This document shows positions 33,962 through 43,040 of a stretch of DNA of 64,000 nt, one piece after another; positions within the stretch are counted from its first letter, which is position 1, and every line of letters starts with the position of its first letter. The position numbers and the translations under genes are program-made. The notes below the pieces were generated by a model. It was given only the letters and a program-made list of their open reading frames with translations, was not told the origin of the DNA and did no database searches. The stretch covers positions 3,100,001-3,164,000 of the forward strand of contig NZ_CP193934.1 in NCBI RefSeq assembly GCF_050859505.1. The letters are read 5' to 3'. This DNA comes from Marinirhabdus sp050859505 (GTDB lineage Bacteria; Bacteroidota; Bacteroidia; Flavobacteriales; Flavobacteriaceae).

Positions 33962-35308
33962 ATGAACGAGATCATTTGCCCCAACTGTAAAAAAGCCTTT
34001 AAAGTAGATGAAGCAGGTTTTGCCGACATTCTAAAGCAGGTTCGGGACCATCAGTTTCAGGAAGAGCTGGACAACAGGCTGGCATTGGCAGAACGGGAAA
34101 AACAAAGTGCCATACAACTGGCCGAGGCTACTGTGAGACATACGTTACAGGAACAATTGGCAAAAAAGGACAACGAGCTCACCAGCCTAAAATCCCGCGT
34201 AGCCAGTGAATTGGCCGAGAAACTAGCTCAGAAAGACCACGAACTCAGTATGCTTAAAACCAAAAGCGAGAGCGAACTGGCGGCAAAGCTATCTGGCAAA
34301 GAAAGTGAGATCGCCGAGATGCGGTCCAAATTGCAACAGGCATCTATTTCGGAACAACTTAAGGTAGCAGAAGCCATTAAGCAGATAGAAAAAGAGCGCG
34401 ACACGCTTTCCAACGATCTAAAACTTAAAGCCACCGAAACCCAATTGCTGGAAAAATCTATGCAGGAAAAGTTCGCCAACCAGCTTATGGTACGCGAAGA
34501 AACCATCAAAATGAAAGACGAAGAGATCGCTTTTTATAAGGATTTTAAACAAAAACAGTCCACCAAAATGGTGGGCGAAACGCTAGAGCAGCACTGCGAG
34601 ATCGAATTTAACAAATTACGGGCTACCGGGTTTCAAAATGCTTACTTTGAAAAAGACAACGATGCCAAAGGCGGTACCAAAGGCGATTATATTTACAGGG
34701 AAACCGATGGTGCCGGCAATGAGATCATCTCCATTATGTTCGAGATGAAAAATGAAAATGATGAAACGGCTACCAAAAAAAGAAACGAAGACTTCTTTGC
34801 CAAACTGGACAAAGACCGTCAGGATAAAAATTGTGAATATGCCGTTTTAGTCTCGCTGCTGGAATCGGAAAATGAATTTTACAATACGGGTATTGTAGAT
34901 GTATCGCACAAGTTTCAGAAAATGTATGTAGTACGCCCTCAGTTTTTTATCCCTATCATCACCCTACTGCGCAATGCCGCCATGAATTCTCTGAAATACA
35001 AAGCAGAACTGAATTTAATGCGGAATCAAAATATCGATATTACCAATTTTGAAGAAAAGATAGATTCCTTTAAAAAGGGATTTGCCTATAACTACGATCT
35101 GGCCAGTAGAAAGTTTACAAAAGCAATTGAAGAAATCGATAAAACAATTAGTCATCTTAATAAAACAAAAGATGCCTTGCTGTCGTCTGAAAACAATTTA
35201 CGTCTGGCAAATAATAAAGCAGACGATCTCACCATCAAAAAATTAACTTACGGCAATCCTACTATGAAAGAAAAATTTGAGGGACTTTCAGATTCGGAGA
35301 ACTCATAA
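33962..35308 (+). CDS. DUF2130 coiled-coil protein
   Basis: The product has 448 residues. It opens with a small zinc-ribbon-like CPNC motif (residues 5-8), then a coiled coil to about residue 205 with two imperfect ELTSLKS/ELSMLKT repeats, and then the DUF2130 domain (about 190-370: EQHCEIEFNKLR, then KGGTKGDYIYRE and MFEMKNEND). The Asp/Glu/Lys pattern of DUF2130 is like that of restriction-endonuclease-fold proteins, and RmuC is a distant architectural parallel, so a DNA-linked role is possible but unproven. Base composition returns to that of the housekeeping genes. Confidence 0.82.
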   Translation: MNEIICPNCKKAFKVDEAGFADILKQVRDHQFQEELDNRLALAEREKQSAIQLAEATVRHTLQEQLAKKDNELTSLKSRVASELAEKLAQKDHELSMLKTKSESELAAKLSGKESEIAEMRSKLQQASISEQLKVAEAIKQIEKERDTLSNDLKLKATETQLLEKSMQEKFANQLMVREETIKMKDEEIAFYKDFKQKQSTKMVGETLEQHCEIEFNKLRATGFQNAYFEKDNDAKGGTKGDYIYRETDGAGNEIISIMFEMKNENDETATKKRNEDFFAKLDKDRQDKNCEYAVLVSLLESENEFYNTGIVDVSHKFQKMYVVRPQFFIPIITLLRNAAMNSLKYKAELNLMRNQNIDITNFEEKIDSFKKGFAYNYDLASRKFTKAIEEIDKTISHLNKTKDALLSSENNLRLANNKADDLTIKKLTYGNPTMKEKFEGLSDSENS

Positions 35309-35429
35309 AGCGCTTATACAATTTTTCTAAAAAGAGAGGAAACCTAAGCATTCTGTTAAACCCTCCCAAAATCCGTGCATCCGTGCGTTAAAGAGCGTTA
35401 ACAGCCTTTCAATTCAGCTATACTATATG

Positions 35430-35437
35430 TATCTTAG
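35430..35437 (+). promoter_or_regulatory. -7 promoter box (TATCTTAG)
   Basis: The box has one mismatch to TAnnTTTG and ends 4 bases before the ATG at 35442. It overlaps the upstream ATG at 35427, which is therefore an unlikely start. No clear -33 TTG was found. Confidence 0.4.
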
Positions 35438-35441
35438 TTTT

Positions 35442-36071
35442 ATGGAAAAGATATTAGTAGCAGGTGCCACAGGCACTACCGGAAAAAAAGTGATCAACCT
35501 CTTAAAAGATACAGACCACTACACCCCCGTGGCGATGGTTCGAAATGAATCTCAAGAAAAACAATTTAAGGACCAAGGCGTAGAAACCGTTTGGGGCGAT
35601 TTAACCAAAGATGTCTCCAATACCACCAAAGGCATCCACAAAGTGATTTTTGCGGCTGGTTCTGGCGGAAAAGATGTTCATAACGTAGATCAGGAAGGTG
35701 CCAAACGATTGATAGATGCTTCCAAGAAGGATCGCATCGAGAAATTTGTGATGTTAAGTTCTATGGGCGCAGACAATCCGCAAGGCGAGCTAAAAGAATA
35801 TTTACAAGCCAAACAAAATGCAGATCAGTATTTGGATATTAGCGGTTTAACCTTTAGCATTGTAAGACCAGGCGCTTTAAACAACAATGAAGGTCTTGGG
35901 AAAATTAAGTTACAGCACAAGCTGAATGAGCAAGGTGAGATTCCACGTTGGGATGTTGCCAGAACTCTGGTAAAAAGTCTGGACACGAACGTAGCCAAGA
36001 ATCAGGCATTCGAAATCCTAACAGGAGAAACCAATATTGAAGAAGCCGTACAGGCATTTCAGGTGGTGTAA
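35442..36071 (+). CDS. NAD(P)-binding oxidoreductase (atypical SDR, NmrA/YwnB type)
   Basis: The product has 209 residues from the ATG at 35442. A Rossmann loop GATGTTGKKV stands at residues 7-16. Residues near 55 (VWGDLT) and 70 (VIFAAGSGG) match the atypical short-chain dehydrogenase pattern, as does the block FVMLSSMGADNP in the catalytic region. Members of this group reduce biliverdin or flavins, or only sense NADP(H). The substrate cannot be inferred. It ends at a strong bidirectional terminator shared with the desaturase gene. Confidence 0.85.
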   Translation: MEKILVAGATGTTGKKVINLLKDTDHYTPVAMVRNESQEKQFKDQGVETVWGDLTKDVSNTTKGIHKVIFAAGSGGKDVHNVDQEGAKRLIDASKKDRIEKFVMLSSMGADNPQGELKEYLQAKQNADQYLDISGLTFSIVRPGALNNNEGLGKIKLQHKLNEQGEIPRWDVARTLVKSLDTNVAKNQAFEILTGETNIEEAVQAFQVV

Positions 36072-36099
36072 TAAAGCGTATGGATTAGTTACTTATAAA

Positions 36100-36140
36100 A
36101 TTAAAAAGAGCCAAAACAATTTGTTTTGGCTCTTTTTAAT
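36100..36140. terminator. Perfect bidirectional terminator
   Basis: An 18-bp perfect stem (36100-36117 with 36123-36140; core AAAAAGAGCCAAAAC / GTTTTGGCTCTTTTT) and a 5-nt loop carries T-runs in both directions. It separates the convergent oxidoreductase and desaturase genes. Confidence 0.9.
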
Positions 36141-36157
36141 GGTACTTATACGCTTTC

Positions 36158-36910
36158 TTAATCCCGCTCTATTTTCACTAAAGAAGGTTTTATTTTAATA
36201 ACACCGAAGAAATTCAGTACTCTCATAATCTGATACGTAGGATCTATTTCATGCCAACGCACGCCACCAAAATTGGAACGGCTCGCGTATTTATGGTGAT
36301 TGTTATGATACCCCTCGCCCATCATTAAAAAATCGAACTTAAAAAGGTTCTTAGAAGTGTCTTTCGATTTGAAATTTACATAGCCATAGATATGTGCATA
36401 CCAGTTAATAATCACACCGTGAATAGGCGCCATAAACAACGCTACAGGTAAAAATAACCATTGCCACCAGGCCGTAGCAAAAAACACAAAGAATGCGATG
36501 TATATTACAGCCCAGGACAAACGAGATACCCAGGAACTTGCAAAGGCATCAAAACGTTTCCATTGTGGCACATTTTTCGTGAATTTTGGTTCTACAAAAA
36601 TCTTTTGTTTGTTTATGTCACTATAAATAGTTTTGGTACGCCACATCATAGAAAAAACGCTGGCATCGTATTTAGGAGAATGCGGATCGTCCTCTGTGTC
36701 TGCATAGGCGTGGTGCATACGGTGCATCACTCCATACCCATAAGCGCTTAAATAATTGGAGCCCTGGAAAAACCAGGTTAGAATAAAGGTAATTTTTTCT
36801 GCAACATTAGACATGGTAAACGTCTGGTGTGCAGCATATCTGTGAAGAAAAAAGGTTTGAAAGAACAAACCTCCGTACCACAAGATGATAATAAATAGAA
36901 TAATTGTCAT
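36158..36910 (-). CDS. Acyl-CoA (delta-9-type) fatty acid desaturase
   Basis: The product has 250 residues from the ATG at 36910. An in-frame TTG 14 codons upstream is rejected because a perfect promoter box lies between. Four membrane segments and the three histidine boxes of membrane di-iron desaturases are present: HRYAAH near residue 23, HRMHH near 60, and HNNHH near 202. The enzyme introduces a double bond into saturated acyl chains and so adjusts membrane fluidity. The length is at the short end for the family, as in other Bacteroidota. A Crp/Fnr regulator gene lies directly upstream in the same direction. Confidence 0.92.
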   Translation of the reverse strand: MTIILFIIILWYGGLFFQTFFLHRYAAHQTFTMSNVAEKITFILTWFFQGSNYLSAYGYGVMHRMHHAYADTEDDPHSPKYDASVFSMMWRTKTIYSDINKQKIFVEPKFTKNVPQWKRFDAFASSWVSRLSWAVIYIAFFVFFATAWWQWLFLPVALFMAPIHGVIINWYAHIYGYVNFKSKDTSKNLFKFDFLMMGEGYHNNHHKYASRSNFGGVRWHEIDPTYQIMRVLNFFGVIKIKPSLVKIERD

Positions 36911-36925
36911 GGTAACTTTTTTTTT

Positions 36926-36956
36926 CAAAGATACTTGCAACAATGTTGCCAAACAA
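36926..36956 (-). promoter_or_regulatory. Promoter (TTG-N20-TATCTTTG) of the desaturase gene
   Basis: Read on the minus strand, TTG lies at 36956-36954 and a full TAnnTTTG match at 36933-36926, 20 bases apart. The box ends 15 bases before the ATG. Confidence 0.75.
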
Positions 36957-36966
36957 TGAACTTAGG

Positions 36967-37551
36967 TTAAGTAATTCGTTTTCTAATTCGGCTTAATGCC
37001 TGAGGGGTGACGCCAATGTAGGAGCTAACATACTTAAGAGGAATTACATGGATTAATTCCGGGCGTTCTTTAAATAAATTTAAGTAGCGCTGTTCGGGCG
37101 TTTCGTTTAGTAAGGATTGCTCTCGTTTCGATTTTATATAGAACAAGCGTTCTGCCGTTAGCCTGCCAATGAGATTGCCAATTTGAGTAGTTTTGTAGAC
37201 TTCTTGTAAATCGGTATACGACATACTGTACAAAGTGGTATCTGCCAGGGTTTCCAACTCATACAAAGAGGGTTTTTGAGTTAGAAAAGAATCGTAGGCG
37301 CTCACAAACTGATTTTGAAAGCAAAATCCGAAGGTGACTTCATGTTCTTTAAACTCTTTCGGAATATAAAAGCGAACCACCCCTTGCTGAATAAATGAGA
37401 TATGATTTTCTACCGCGCCTTCTTTTAAGAAAACAGTTTTCTTTGTAAGCTCCTTCTTCTGCAACCGAGCCGAAAAATTATCCCAATCCGTGTCCGAAAT
37501 ATGGGCTATTTCTTCAATATAGTTTCGTATAAATTGTAATTCTGAAGTCAT
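36967..37551 (-). CDS. Crp/Fnr-family transcriptional regulator
   Basis: The product has 194 residues: a cyclic-nucleotide-binding-type beta-roll (about 25-120, with FIQQGVVRFYI) and a short C-terminal helix-turn-helix (about 150-190: PEQRYLNLFKERPEL, then LKYVSSYIGVTPQALSRIRKRI). The residues that bind cAMP in Crp are not conserved here, as is usual for this Bacteroidota subgroup, so another ligand or none may be used. It ends 57 bases before the desaturase start, whose promoter lies in the gap. Control of the desaturase is a plausible inference. A 40-bp tandem repeat precedes the start. Confidence 0.87.
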   Translation of the reverse strand: MTSELQFIRNYIEEIAHISDTDWDNFSARLQKKELTKKTVFLKEGAVENHISFIQQGVVRFYIPKEFKEHEVTFGFCFQNQFVSAYDSFLTQKPSLYELETLADTTLYSMSYTDLQEVYKTTQIGNLIGRLTAERLFYIKSKREQSLLNETPEQRYLNLFKERPELIHVIPLKYVSSYIGVTPQALSRIRKRIT

Positions 37552-37560
37552 TTGTAAAAT

Positions 37561-37600
37561 GGGTAATTGGGTAACTGGGTGATTTGGTGATTTGGTGATT
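37561..37600 (-). repeat. Five tandem imperfect 8-bp repeats before the Crp/Fnr gene
   Basis: On the plus strand the units are GGGTAATT, GGGTAACT, GGGTGATT, TGGTGATT, TGGTGATT. They end 10 bases before the ATG of the regulator, so copy-number change would alter its leader or promoter spacing. The rest of the 37552-37865 gap shows no gene. Confidence 0.75.
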
Positions 37601-37865
37601 ATGAAAATTATTTAAAGTCTTACTTTCGTTTTCGCAACGTCCCCCTTCCGATTTTTTGCGATTTCTAATTTTAAATTTTATTAGATAAATTCCGCAAAAA
37701 CACATCTTCTCCCGATACGCGGAATGCACATTTCCAGCTTTACTAAACCATAGTTAACCACTGGAGGAAAGAGCTAAATTGTGATTTTTAATCTACTCTC
37801 GTTTTCAACTTTATGGTTAATTTCGATTTAAATATTTCAATCTACAATGGTACTTCGTAAATCGT

Positions 37866-38705
37866 CTAGGGCAACCATTTCTTATCAAAATTGGGCTTCC
37901 GTTTTTCCAGGAACGCATCCCGTCCTTCTTTGGCTTCGTCCGTCATATAGGCCAATCGGGTGGCTTCTCCCGCAAACACTTGCTGGCCTACCATACCGTC
38001 GTCGGTAAGGTTCATAGCGAACTTCAGCATTTTTATACTTGTTGGGCTTTTTCCTAGTACTTCCTGCGCCCAATTGAAGGCGGTCTGTTCCAGTTCGTCG
38101 TGAGGGATCACGGCATTTACCATTCCCATTTCGTACGCTTCTTGTGCCGAATAGTTTCTTCCTAGGAAAAATATTTCACGTGCCCGCTTCTGCCCTACCA
38201 TTTTAGCGAGATAGGCACTTCCATAACCCCCGTCAAAACTGGTAACGTCTGCATCGGTTTGTTTAAAAATAGCGTTTTCTTTACTGGCAAGCGTCATATC
38301 GCACACCACGTGCAAACTGTGTCCGCCACCAACGGCCCAGCCAGGCACCACGCAGATCACCGCTTTCGGCATAAAACGAATCATTCGCTGTGCATCCAGA
38401 ATATTTAATCTGTGGTAGCCATCGTCTCCTACATACCCCTGGTGCCCACGTGCTTTTTGATCCCCACCACTACAAAAACTCCAAACGCCATCTTTGGTGG
38501 AAGGACCTTCCGCAGAGAGCAACACCACGCCAATACTAGTGTCTTCCTGTGCATCGTGCAGGGCATCTAATAATTCGGCTGTCGTTTTTGGTCTAAAGGC
38601 ATTGCGCACATCGGGTCTGTTAAAAGCAATACGAGCCACATGGTGCGACTTTTTATAGGTGATATCTGTATATTCTTTGGCAGTTTTCCAGTCGGGTGTC
38701 AGCAT
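37866..38705 (-). CDS. menB: 1,4-Dihydroxy-2-naphthoyl-CoA synthase
   Basis: The product has 279 residues, normal for MenB. It belongs to the crotonase family and closes the second ring of menaquinone by Dieckmann-type cyclisation of o-succinylbenzoyl-CoA. The MenB-specific blocks are visible: NRPDVRNAFRPKT, FCSGGDQKARG near residue 78, VVPGWAVGGGHSLHVVCD, and TDADVTSFDGGYGSA. The C-terminus ends FDKKWLP as is usual. The other men genes are not in the window. A promoter box lies 17 bases upstream. Confidence 0.96.
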   Translation of the reverse strand: MLTPDWKTAKEYTDITYKKSHHVARIAFNRPDVRNAFRPKTTAELLDALHDAQEDTSIGVVLLSAEGPSTKDGVWSFCSGGDQKARGHQGYVGDDGYHRLNILDAQRMIRFMPKAVICVVPGWAVGGGHSLHVVCDMTLASKENAIFKQTDADVTSFDGGYGSAYLAKMVGQKRAREIFFLGRNYSAQEAYEMGMVNAVIPHDELEQTAFNWAQEVLGKSPTSIKMLKFAMNLTDDGMVGQQVFAGEATRLAYMTDEAKEGRDAFLEKRKPNFDKKWLP

Positions 38706-38721
38706 ATTTGTTATTTTTACT

Positions 38722-38729
38722 CAAAGATA
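38722..38729 (-). promoter_or_regulatory. -7 promoter box (TATCTTTG) for menB
   Basis: A full TAnnTTTG match read on the minus strand, 16 bases before the menB ATG. No TTG stands at the usual distance; degenerate GTTTGGAGTTT-type repeats lie upstream. Confidence 0.55.
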
Positions 38730-38808
38730 CAAATGTTTGTGGTTTGGAGTTTATAGTTTGGTATTACTACCCCTATAAACCACGAATTATAAACAACAAA
38801 CACATCGT

Positions 38809-39927
38809 ATGAAAAAATTAATTTTTGCACTCGCATTCGCTTCAACTCTTACAGCTTTTAGCCAGGAAGCCTACAAATTTACCACGCAGATAGACCTGGA
38901 GGCAACGCCTGTTATTTCGCAAGGCAGGACGGGAACGTGTTGGAGTTTTAGCAGTACTTCTTTTTTAGAGTCTGAAATTATTAGGCTTACAGGAAAAAAT
39001 GTAGACTTATCTGAAATGTACACCGTTCGAAATACCTATCCGAAGAAATTAGAGAATTTCGTGATGCGCCAAGGGAAAGCACAATTTAGCGAAGGCGGAT
39101 TGGCGCACGATGTGATGAATTCGGTTGCTGAATATGGCTTGGTGCCTAATGAAGCGTATAGCGGCTTATTTTTAAGTGAAACCGATCACAACCACGCAGA
39201 GCTGGTAGCCGTGTTAGAAGCCATGGCAAAAACCTATATCGACAATCCCGCAAGAAAGCTAAGCAAGAAATGGAAGCCTGCTACGGAAGCTGTTTTAGAC
39301 ACCTATTTAGGGGAAAACTTTACTCAGTTTACCTTTGAAGGAAAGCAATATACCCCGGAAACCTTTCGGGATGCCATGAAAATTGTACCAAAGGATTATG
39401 TCACAATTACCTCTTTTACACAAGCGCCTTTCTTTTCAGAATTTATACTGAATATCCCTGATAACTGGAGCTACGGAAGTTTTTACAATGTGCCTTTGGA
39501 CGAAATGATGGCGAGTATTGACAATGCCCTTGCCAAAGGATTTACGGTAGAGCTGGATTGCGATGTAAGCGAAAGAAGCTTCAGCAGTAAAGATGGTGTG
39601 GCTGTGATTCCGAAGGAGGAAGAAAATACGATAAAAGCGTTGCAAGGTGTGTATCCAGAAATGAAAGTTACCCAGGAATACCGCCAGGACGAGTTTGAAA
39701 ATTTTACAACCACCGACGATCATTTAATGCACATTACCGGAACTTTAGTAGATCAAAACGGTACGAAATACTACAAAGTAAAAAACAGTTGGGGAACCGA
39801 CGCGTCCAGAAATGCAAATGGCGGTTATGTATACTTTAGTGAAGCGTATATGCGTTTAAAGACCATTAGCATAACGGTTCATAAAGATGCTGTTCCAAAA
39901 GGAACTGCCAAAAAACTGAATTTATAA
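38809..39927 (+). CDS. Secreted C1-family cysteine peptidase (bleomycin hydrolase/PepC type)
   Basis: The product has 372 residues with a cleavable signal (residues 1-19, ending in AFSQ). The papain-fold catalytic residues are in place: C44 in RTGTCWSF, His305 in DDHLMHITG and Asn326 in VKNSWG. It is shorter than cytosolic bleomycin hydrolases (about 450) but shares their C1B arrangement. The signal places it in the periplasm or outside, unlike classical PepC. It would trim peptides from the N-terminus. The small secreted gene at 39956 follows 28 bases after the stop and may be co-transcribed. Confidence 0.88.
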   Translation: MKKLIFALAFASTLTAFSQEAYKFTTQIDLEATPVISQGRTGTCWSFSSTSFLESEIIRLTGKNVDLSEMYTVRNTYPKKLENFVMRQGKAQFSEGGLAHDVMNSVAEYGLVPNEAYSGLFLSETDHNHAELVAVLEAMAKTYIDNPARKLSKKWKPATEAVLDTYLGENFTQFTFEGKQYTPETFRDAMKIVPKDYVTITSFTQAPFFSEFILNIPDNWSYGSFYNVPLDEMMASIDNALAKGFTVELDCDVSERSFSSKDGVAVIPKEEENTIKALQGVYPEMKVTQEYRQDEFENFTTTDDHLMHITGTLVDQNGTKYYKVKNSWGTDASRNANGGYVYFSEAYMRLKTISITVHKDAVPKGTAKKLNL

Positions 39928-39955
39928 TTGGTGCGATTGTTGTACACTTATTTAT

Positions 39956-40444
39956 ATGAAAAACCTACTCCTCTTATTATTTTTATTTCCCGTGCTCAGT
40001 ATGGGACAATCCGATTTTGATAGTAGGTATTTTACCATTGAAGCAACCACAAAAACCGAATTGCCTACGCCTGCACTTTCTGCTTTTCAGAAAAAAGTAC
40101 ATACCTCCATGTACAAACAGTCGTTGTTTTCAGATTTTACAAATCAGCAAGTTACCTCGCAAAATTATTGGCAATCTGTAGATATGGTTGCCACAACTGA
40201 AAACAGGCAACCCAATGCTAGGGTTTCGTTAGAACGCTTACAGTCCGGTTTTGGAAATAGCCGTATCTATGGCTATCAAACCGATGGAAAAACCCGTGTT
40301 CGTAACGAAGTATACCGAGACCAACAATACTACTCGCCTATTTACAATACCTACGGTCCCTATTACCGAAGTAATACGTATAGCCCATACAATTTCCCAA
40401 CCGAAAGAAGAAGAGCTATTATTACCATTGGGAGGGATAATTAA
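39956..40444 (+). CDS. Small secreted hypothetical protein
   Basis: The product has 162 residues with a signal peptide (residues 1-18, ending in SMGQ). The C-terminal third is rich in Tyr, Asn and Arg (YRDQQYYSPIYNTYGPYYRS), probably a disordered or surface-adhesive tail. It matches no family I know. It follows the C1 peptidase gene closely in the same direction. Confidence 0.6.
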   Translation: MKNLLLLLFLFPVLSMGQSDFDSRYFTIEATTKTELPTPALSAFQKKVHTSMYKQSLFSDFTNQQVTSQNYWQSVDMVATTENRQPNARVSLERLQSGFGNSRIYGYQTDGKTRVRNEVYRDQQYYSPIYNTYGPYYRSNTYSPYNFPTERRRAIITIGRDN

Positions 40445-40494
40445 CCCTGAAAATATCCTACCCACTACAAGTGTAGCGTCCTACCCGCTACCTT

Positions 40495-42228
40495 CTATTT
40501 ATACCTCCAACTTGTTACATCGGCTCCTTTTGGGGCACTCTCGGCGATTCGTTTCATAATTTTAGGCACGTACATGGTATTGTAGCGTAACCGTGTGATC
40601 GCATTTGGGGAGTCTGGATCTCCGTTCCAGCAGTGTTCGGCTCTATCGCCATAGGCAACTTCGCCATCATAATACGGTTCGGATGTATTTTCCAGAAAAT
40701 CTTCCATTAAATACACGGCATTGTTGAGATAATAGTTATCCATATCGCCACAGTAAATATGTATTTTTCCTTTTAGATCTGGTCCCAGCTTGCTCCAATC
40801 GCGTTCCAGGATGTGGCGCAAATCGTAATTTTCTTTCCAATAGTTAGCTACTTCTTTATCAATATCGCCCGTATATTTATCCCAAATACGCTGCGGATAC
40901 CCATCGTCTCCCAATGGCGAATAGGTCGCTTCCCAAATGTCCCATTGTTGGCCCGAGCGAGATTTATCGCCCAGCACCAATTCCAAATGATTGGCACGTC
41001 TTAAGGTGCTGGAAATGTTGCCCAAATAATCCCGATGTGCAGGAACTTCCAGTGTGTTGAAATCGCTCTCATAATAATACGCATTCTCATCTTCGTAAAT
41101 ATTAGTGAGGCAATACGCTCTAAAATCTATGGGGTCTGGACAGGCGGCAAAACAACCATTGTACTCTTTGGGATATTTCACTTGTACCGCCAAAGACTCC
41201 CAACCTCCTGTGGAGCCTCCATAGAGAAAACGAGACCAACCTTCACCTATCCCTCTAAATTGTTTTTCGATAAACGGAATTAGCTCGTAGGTGATTGCAT
41301 CTCCATAGGGACCTTGCGCAGCACTGTTTACAGCATAACTATCGTCATAATACGGTGTAGGATGTTGGATTTGAATAATCAACATTCTGGGGAAATCTGG
41401 TGACGTCCAACGCTTATAAAAATCGTAGGCTTCTTGTTGTTCAATAATATTATAGCCATCTAAACTAAAACGGGCGGAATATTCAGGTTTCATATTTGGA
41501 TCTGGTGGTGTAGTTCTAAATCCTCCAAAATCGGCTGGGAAATGCCCTTGAAAAACCATAAGCGGATACTTTGCCTCAGGGTGTTTGTCAAAACCTTTTG
41601 GTAATAGAATATGAGCGCCTACATACATATCTCTTCCGTAGAATTCGGAGAGTTTTTCCGACTTCATTTTAATGTGTTTTATCCATTCGGTGTCTGCAGC
41701 TTCTTCAATAGGTGGAATAATTTTGTCCAGGGTGATGACTTCGGAAATTTCCGAAGTAGTATTTAGGGTAACTTTTACAGGAAGATTGTAAAGATTCCCT
41801 GGCGATTTGTTCCATTGTTGGCCTTCGCCATTATCCATAGGAAGTTTTACGGTATGTCCGGTGGAAAGGTTAAACGTTTCATACACGTGTAACAAGGCCT
41901 GGACGTTGTAATCTCCTTTGGGAATATCTGTGAGGCTCTCGAAAGGAAAACCAAAATCTTCTTCCGTAAATGTTACCTTGTCACCAGGTTGTAATCCTTC
42001 TACATTTTTCCCAAAAATTAACTGTGTTTTTAAACCGTCTTCTATTTGAAATCTTGGTTCGGCTTCTTCGTTATTGGAGAGCATTAGAAGTAGTCTGCCA
42101 TCTACATTTTCCACATCCAAATCTTCAGATAGTTGAACAGTAATGGTTACTGCTGAAGTTTCAGTATGCTTTTCAACACAGGAAAAGAAGGCTAGGGCAC
42201 AAAGAAATACCAGAATAGTATTTTTCAT
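40495..42228 (-). CDS. Putative esterase lipoprotein (alpha/beta hydrolase)
   Basis: The product has 577 residues. A lipobox (FFSC, Cys17) marks it as a lipoprotein. Residues 25-170 form a beta-rich N-terminal domain; residues from about 195 form an alpha/beta hydrolase of the esterase D type. The nucleophile elbow is GGSTGG with Ser339, and a late His (HCWNGD) is the likely catalytic base. It may cleave esters in glycans or peptides outside the cell; the substrate is not determined. It is convergent with the secreted gene at 39956 and divergent from the pseudouridine synthase. Confidence 0.8.
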   Translation of the reverse strand: MKNTILVFLCALAFFSCVEKHTETSAVTITVQLSEDLDVENVDGRLLLMLSNNEEAEPRFQIEDGLKTQLIFGKNVEGLQPGDKVTFTEEDFGFPFESLTDIPKGDYNVQALLHVYETFNLSTGHTVKLPMDNGEGQQWNKSPGNLYNLPVKVTLNTTSEISEVITLDKIIPPIEEAADTEWIKHIKMKSEKLSEFYGRDMYVGAHILLPKGFDKHPEAKYPLMVFQGHFPADFGGFRTTPPDPNMKPEYSARFSLDGYNIIEQQEAYDFYKRWTSPDFPRMLIIQIQHPTPYYDDSYAVNSAAQGPYGDAITYELIPFIEKQFRGIGEGWSRFLYGGSTGGWESLAVQVKYPKEYNGCFAACPDPIDFRAYCLTNIYEDENAYYYESDFNTLEVPAHRDYLGNISSTLRRANHLELVLGDKSRSGQQWDIWEATYSPLGDDGYPQRIWDKYTGDIDKEVANYWKENYDLRHILERDWSKLGPDLKGKIHIYCGDMDNYYLNNAVYLMEDFLENTSEPYYDGEVAYGDRAEHCWNGDPDSPNAITRLRYNTMYVPKIMKRIAESAPKGADVTSWRYK

Positions 42229-42302
42229 AATTTAGGAGGGTTGGTTTATTTAAAAGTACAAAAATTAAAGTACTTTTAAATTTCAGAATTTAGCATACCT
42301 AT

Positions 42303-43013
42303 ATGTCCAAAAAAAATCCCGAACCTACTCACAGCAACAAAAATAATCTGCAGGTGCTCCACGAGGACAATCATTTGCTGGTGGTGAACAAACGTGCGGG
42401 CGATCTAGTACAAGGCGATTCTACAGGTGATAAGCCGCTTTCTGAAATATTAAAAAGTTATATAGCCGAAAAATACAACAAACCTGGCGCAGTGTATTTG
42501 GGTGTGGTCCATAGATTGGACAGACCAACAAGCGGGGTGGTAGCTTTTGCGCGAACTTCCAAAGCTTTAACGCGACTCAACAAACTTTTTGCAGAACGGA
42601 AAACCAAAAAAACCTATTGGGCAGTTGTAAAAAATTGTCCGCCACAAACTTCAGAAAAATTAGTTCATTTCTTAAAACGAAATCCAAAACAAAACAAATC
42701 CTACGCGCATACAAACGAAGTACCTGATAGCAAACGTGCGGTATTATCGTACACGATAATCAAAAAATTAGACAATTATTATGTGTTGGAAATTGAATTG
42801 GAAACAGGACGTCACCACCAAATACGGTCGCAGTTAGCCGCAATTGGTTGTCCCATAAAGGGCGATTTAAAATACGGTTTTGATCGCAGTAATAAAGACG
42901 GAAGCATTCATTTGCACGCGAGACAACTTACGTTTATGCATCCCGTTGTAAAAGAAGAAATAACGATTATTGCACCCCTCCCGAAAGATCCTATTTGGGA
43001 TGCTTGCTTGTAA
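42303..43013 (+). CDS. RluA-family pseudouridine synthase
   Basis: The product has 236 residues. The catalytic motif HRLDRPTSG contains the nucleophilic Asp73, and the later blocks (KTYWAVV and ETGRHHQIRSQL) belong to the RluA/RsuA fold. There is no S4 RNA-binding domain, so it resembles the short RluC/TruC-like forms. It isomerises uridine to pseudouridine in rRNA or tRNA; which site cannot be told. It is divergent from the esterase gene with TAnnTTT-like boxes in the gap, and convergent with the response regulator gene. Confidence 0.9.
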   Translation: MSKKNPEPTHSNKNNLQVLHEDNHLLVVNKRAGDLVQGDSTGDKPLSEILKSYIAEKYNKPGAVYLGVVHRLDRPTSGVVAFARTSKALTRLNKLFAERKTKKTYWAVVKNCPPQTSEKLVHFLKRNPKQNKSYAHTNEVPDSKRAVLSYTIIKKLDNYYVLEIELETGRHHQIRSQLAAIGCPIKGDLKYGFDRSNKDGSIHLHARQLTFMHPVVKEEITIIAPLPKDPIWDACL

Positions 43014-43040
43014 TGTTTTAGATTGAGGTATCCTTTGTAA

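Noticed and set aside
37561..37600. Tandem repeat as a CRISPR fragment
   Set aside because: The units are 8 bp, contiguous and without spacers; no cas gene is present.
37514..37729. Minus-strand frame upstream of the Crp/Fnr gene
   Set aside because: It overlaps the regulator start and crosses the 8-bp repeats; the product looks random and basic.
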